From Cocleimonas flava (GTDB lineage Bacteria; Pseudomonadota; Gammaproteobacteria; Thiotrichales; Thiotrichaceae): a stretch of 64,000 nucleotides of DNA. Of the stretch, positions 61,083-64,000 are shown in pieces; the first letter of the stretch is position 1; every line of letters starts with the position of its first letter. Where the stretch lies: the NCBI RefSeq assembly GCF_004339015.1, contig NZ_SMFQ01000002.1, positions 807,351 to 871,350 of the forward strand. Direction: 5' to 3'. Under the pieces are notes generated by a model. The model worked only from the letters and a program-made list of their open reading frames with translations. It was not told the origin of the DNA and searched no databases. The position numbers and the translations under genes are program-made.

Positions 61083-61486
61083 TTTCAAAAAACAAAAATA
61101 ATCAGACTTATGTGAAATCCTCTAAGCCTTTGATAGCGCTTTCATAATTGATATTTCTCCAGTATTAAATTTAAGTTTTGAAAACCTTAATATTAAATTT
61201 ACTAATATTAAGTTTTGAAATAATTTACATAAATTCTACCAATAGTCTTAGAAAAAACAAAAACATAGCTTATACTCGGCGATCTATTTTGACCAACATC
61301 ACTGATGTACACACATGGTGCAATAGAAAAAAACGACTGTTTAGGTTTAATCTTTATTGATGATAGCCTGTATTTAGAGCTCTCTTAAAGAGCCATTTTC
61401 TAGTAAATGTGCAAATTGCATTATTAGATCGCTAACAATAATAATATTTTTACCCGCAGTCTTGTTAAACCCCAAGGAGAGAAACA
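61083..61486. other. Gene-free control region before the ABC binding protein
   Basis: About 400 AT-rich bases. It contains an NtrC-like box at 61307-61321 and hairpin GCTCT/AGAGC at 61379-61393. No sigma-54 promoter with correct spacing was found. A short open frame at 61178 has no support. Confidence 0.5.
61307..61321. promoter_or_regulatory. NtrC-like site before the ABC binding protein gene
   Basis: GTAC-ACACATG-GTGC differs from the NtrC consensus GCAC-N7-GTGC at one fixed position, and the right half CATGGTGCA matches the E. coli glnA sites. It lies about 165 bp upstream of the start codon. Absence of a sigma-54 promoter between weakens the case. Confidence 0.35.
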
Positions 61487-62839
61487 ATGAAAAAAAATGA
61501 AAATACGCCACATCTAAACAGACGTGGTTTCCTCAAAGTTGCGAGTGCTACAGGCGTAGCCGCTTCTGCACCAATGATTTTTATGAAAGACGCGTACGCG
61601 GCAAAGGACTTTAGAAATGACCCTAAAGATTCTAAAACAGTAACCCTAGGATTCAACGTACCACAGTCTGGTCCTTATGCCGATGAAGGTGCTGACGAAT
61701 TACGCGCTTACAAATTAGCGGTTAAGCACCTTAACGGCGAAGGCGATGGTGGAATGATGAAAACCATGAAGCCTAGCATGTTGAAAGGCAATGGTATTCT
61801 CGGTAAGAAAGTTGTCTTCTCAACAGGTGATACTCAAACCAAATCAGATGCTGCACGTGCATCTGCTAAGCGTATGATCGAAAAAGATGGCGCATTAATG
61901 ATCACAGGTGGCTCTTCATCTGGTGTTGCAATAGCAGTACAGGGTCTATGTCAGGAAATGGGTACCATTTTCATGGCTGGTTTGACTCACTCAAACGATA
62001 CAACAGGTAAAGACAAGCGTCGTTACGGTTTCCGTCATTTCTTCAATACTGAAATGTCTGGAGCTGCACTTGGTCCAGTACTTGAGAAAGAGTATGGTAA
62101 AGATCGTACTGCTTATCACCTAACGGCTGACTATACTTGGGGTTGGTCTCAAGAAGGTTCAATCAAAAAGTACACAGAAGCCATGGGTTGGAAAACCAAA
62201 GCAGCAGTTAAAACTCCTGTTGGCGCAGGTGACTTCTCACAATTTATTACACCGGTACTAAACTCTGGAGCTGACGTACTTGTTCTTAACCATTACGGTA
62301 AAGACATGGTTAATTCACTCACCCAGGCAGTACAGTTTGGTTTACGTGATAAGCAAGTTAATGGTAAAGATTTCCAGATAGTTGTTCCTTTATTCTCTCG
62401 TTTAATGGCACAGGGTGCTGGTGAAAACATCAAAGGTATCTTAGGTTCTACTAACTGGAACTGGGCACTTAAAGACGAAGGTTCAGCAGCTTTTGTTAAG
62501 TCATTTGGTGCTGAGTATGGTAACCCACCATCAATGGCTGCTCATACGTGTTATGTTCAGACTCTTTTATATGCAAATGCATGTGAAATGGCTGGTACTT
62601 TCTATCCACCAGAAGTTATTAAAGCACTTGAAGGCTTTGAGTTTGACGGTATGGGTAACGGTAAAACTGAATATCGTGCTGAAGATCATCAGTGTTTCAA
62701 AGATGTATTGGTTGTACGTGGTAATCAAAACCCAACTAGTCAATTCGATCTGCTTGAAGTTGTACAAGAAGTTCCTCGTGCACAAGTTGAATACAAGCCA
62801 GAACTACTTGGTGGCGAATTAGGTCCATACGAAGTATAA
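61487..62839 (+). CDS. ABC transporter substrate-binding protein (branched-chain amino acid/amide type)
   Basis: A 450-residue periplasmic binding protein of the Leu/Ile/Val-type (Peripla_BP_6) fold. The leader NRRGFLKVASATGVAASAP is a Tat signal with R12-R13, so it is exported folded. VTLGFNVPQSGPYADEGADE begins the fold, and GGSSSGVAIAVQGLCQEMG is the ligand region. AAGGAGAG precedes the ATG. A terminator separates it from the LivH-like permease. Ligand could be an amino acid, amide or urea. Confidence 0.88.
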   Translation: MKKNENTPHLNRRGFLKVASATGVAASAPMIFMKDAYAAKDFRNDPKDSKTVTLGFNVPQSGPYADEGADELRAYKLAVKHLNGEGDGGMMKTMKPSMLKGNGILGKKVVFSTGDTQTKSDAARASAKRMIEKDGALMITGGSSSGVAIAVQGLCQEMGTIFMAGLTHSNDTTGKDKRRYGFRHFFNTEMSGAALGPVLEKEYGKDRTAYHLTADYTWGWSQEGSIKKYTEAMGWKTKAAVKTPVGAGDFSQFITPVLNSGADVLVLNHYGKDMVNSLTQAVQFGLRDKQVNGKDFQIVVPLFSRLMAQGAGENIKGILGSTNWNWALKDEGSAAFVKSFGAEYGNPPSMAAHTCYVQTLLYANACEMAGTFYPPEVIKALEGFEFDGMGNGKTEYRAEDHQCFKDVLVVRGNQNPTSQFDLLEVVQEVPRAQVEYKPELLGGELGPYEV

Positions 62840-62853
62840 GTAGTCGTAAAATT

Positions 62854-62885
62854 AACCCCATCGGAATACTTCTGATGGGGTTTTA
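62854..62885 (+). terminator. Terminator between binding protein and permease genes
   Basis: AACCCCATC/GATGGGGTT stem with loop GGAATACTTCT and TTTTAAATTT after. It sits 15 bp after the binding-protein stop, so transcription into the permease genes is probably reduced; the 200 bp that follow may also hold a second promoter. Confidence 0.8.
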
Positions 62886-63085
62886 AATTTTAAATACTTA
62901 ATCGTTATAAATAATAGTTTCAATATTTATAAACGGTTACCTACACGCTTGAATCAAAAAATTTCATTTTTACTAATAATTTGAAATATACGCAAACAGT
63001 GTTTATTTTTAAATGCTCGCTATCTTTTTATATAAATTCTAAATTGATTCAAATACTTTAGCTCACAAAAAGAGAAGATAAAATC

Positions 63086-64000
63086 ATGGATGCGATTCTG
63101 ATCCAACTACTCAATGGCCTTGATAAAGGTGCAGCTTATGCATTAATTGCATTAGGTCTGACTCTAGCATTTGGCACCTTGGGTATTGTTAACTTTGCAC
63201 ACGGTGCATTATTCATGCTTGGTGCTTTTTGCGCCGTCAGCTTTCAAAAAATTCTTACGATATCTAAAAAAGTAAAAGATGAAAGTATTACTTTTTTCGA
63301 TGCATATAAGGAGCAACCCTATTTAGAAATATGGTGGGGTGACACAGGAACCGCGATCATTGATTATGCCGTCCCACTATCAATAATAATGGCAATTCCA
63401 GTGATGCTATTGATTGGTTTTATAATGGAACGTGGCCTAATCAGACATTTTTACAAACGTTCACATGCAGAACAAATTCTCGTGACCTTTGGTTTGGCAA
63501 TTATTATACAAGAGGTCATTCGTCATTTTTTTGGAGCAAATCCAATTCCAACACCTGCACCAGATGTAGTTTCTGGTAGTGCGGCGGTTGGAGCATTCTT
63601 TGGACTCAACGAAAATTTAGTTTACCCATGGTGGCGATTAATTTACTTAGTCTTCTCTGCAGCAATAATCCTTGCCGTATTTGCCTTCTTGAAATTTACG
63701 ACCTTCGGAATGGTAGTTAGGGCGGGTATGGCAGACCGTGAGACTGTCGGTTTATTGGGTATCAATATTCAAAAGCGCTTCACTATCGTATTCGCTATTG
63801 CTGCATTAGTAGCAGGTCTAGCAGGTGTTATGTATGCACCAATATTACCACCTGACTATCACATGGGCATGGACTTCTTAGTACTGTCCTTTGTTGTAGT
63901 GGTTGTTGGTGGCATGGGCTCTTTACCAGGCGCTGTTGCAGCTGGATTCTTATTGGGGGTTTTACAATCATTCGCTTCGATGACTGAAGTGTCATCGTTA
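63086..64000 (+). CDS. LivH-type ABC transporter permease (partial)
   Basis: The first 305 residues of a branched-chain amino acid/amide permease that runs past the window. MDAILIQLLNGLDKGAAYALIALGLTLAFG then GIVNFAHGALFMLGAF is the LivH start. ERGLIRHFYKRSHAEQILVTFGLAII, VRAGMADRETVGLLGINI and VVGGMGSLPGAVAAGFLLG are the conserved cytoplasmic loop and last-TM motifs. An insert of about 50 residues (near 55-95) between the first TMs is longer than in E. coli LivH. It should partner the binding protein upstream. Confidence 0.93.
   Translation, partial: MDAILIQLLNGLDKGAAYALIALGLTLAFGTLGIVNFAHGALFMLGAFCAVSFQKILTISKKVKDESITFFDAYKEQPYLEIWWGDTGTAIIDYAVPLSIIMAIPVMLLIGFIMERGLIRHFYKRSHAEQILVTFGLAIIIQEVIRHFFGANPIPTPAPDVVSGSAAVGAFFGLNENLVYPWWRLIYLVFSAAIILAVFAFLKFTTFGMVVRAGMADRETVGLLGINIQKRFTIVFAIAALVAGLAGVMYAPILPPDYHMGMDFLVLSFVVVVVGGMGSLPGAVAAGFLLGVLQSFASMTEVSSL

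Noticed and set aside
61399-61410. Sigma-54 promoter before the ABC binding protein (TGTGCAAATTGCA)
   Set aside because: The GG of the -24 element is missing and the spacing to TTGC is about three bases short.
1-64000. Prophage, insertion sequence, rRNA or tRNA genes
   Set aside because: No transposase, integrase or phage structural genes and no rRNA or tRNA-like sequence were recognised on either strand.

Overview
The window is a gammaproteobacterial chromosome segment with AT-leaning composition. Support for this comes from a complete tol-pal cluster (ybgC-tolQRAB-pal-cpoB), RapA, ruvCAB, pilBCD, a nudE/yrfG divergent pair, the pbpC plus alpha-2-macroglobulin pair, and a CpxRA-type two-component system. 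A type III glutamine synthetase is less usual for this class. I see no rRNA, tRNA, CRISPR array, prophage or intact insertion sequence. The genus cannot be fixed from the sequence alone; a free-living aquatic or marine relative of Thiotrichales-like lineages is a guess.

Layout. 1-2.4 kb: start of an exported protein, then cpxA- and cpxR-like genes, with GTAAA-type CpxR boxes upstream of both transcription units. 2.6-8.5 kb: methyltransferase, Nudix, DUF4124, a run of small membrane/DUF proteins, an Lrp/AsnC regulator and an M50 peptidase. 8.6-14.3 kb: DUF815 ATPase, GSIII glutamine synthetase with a consensus sigma-54 promoter and NtrC box, and a large PKD/CAP lipoprotein. 14.8-19.7 kb: rapA, queF, an acyltransferase. 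19.8-25.9 kb: the tol-pal envelope operon. 25.9-32.9 kb: OsmC and SPOR proteins, a small lipoprotein, DsbA-like, cysQ, nudE/yrfG, ruvCAB, rubredoxin. 33-42.2 kb: pilBCD, an RND efflux pair, a YdjM-like membrane protein. 42.2-48.9 kb: DUF4202, a free-standing CZB zinc domain, YafY/WYL regulator with VOC protein, rph-rdgB-plsC, a PR-1-like lipoprotein and a membrane protein. 48.9-57.4 kb: pbpC and a 1977-residue alpha-2-macroglobulin. 57.6-64 kb: GNAT, MocR regulator, secreted HExxH protein, and a Tat-exported ABC binding protein followed by a LivH permease that runs off the window.

The most striking unexplained structure is a family of 19 short intergenic repeats, in both orientations, built on the near-invariant core CACCCCCCTACTTT followed by a partial complementary arm and a T-tract. 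All are intergenic, most within about 60 bp of a stop codon. They look like intrinsic terminators, but the conservation extends through the loop, which terminator function does not require. Two copies carry a related insert of about 55 bp, itself an inverted repeat, in the loop. Two other copies share a second hairpin about 25 bp upstream, in which one paired position changes on both sides. This points to a miniature repeat family, spread through the genome and perhaps domesticated as terminators, or to a conserved RNA element.

Functional themes: envelope integrity (Cpx-type sensing, Tol-Pal, PbpC/A2M, RND efflux), nitrogen control (NtrC/sigma-54 at GSIII, an NtrC-like site before the ABC binding protein) and genome maintenance (RuvABC, RdgB, Nudix enzymes).
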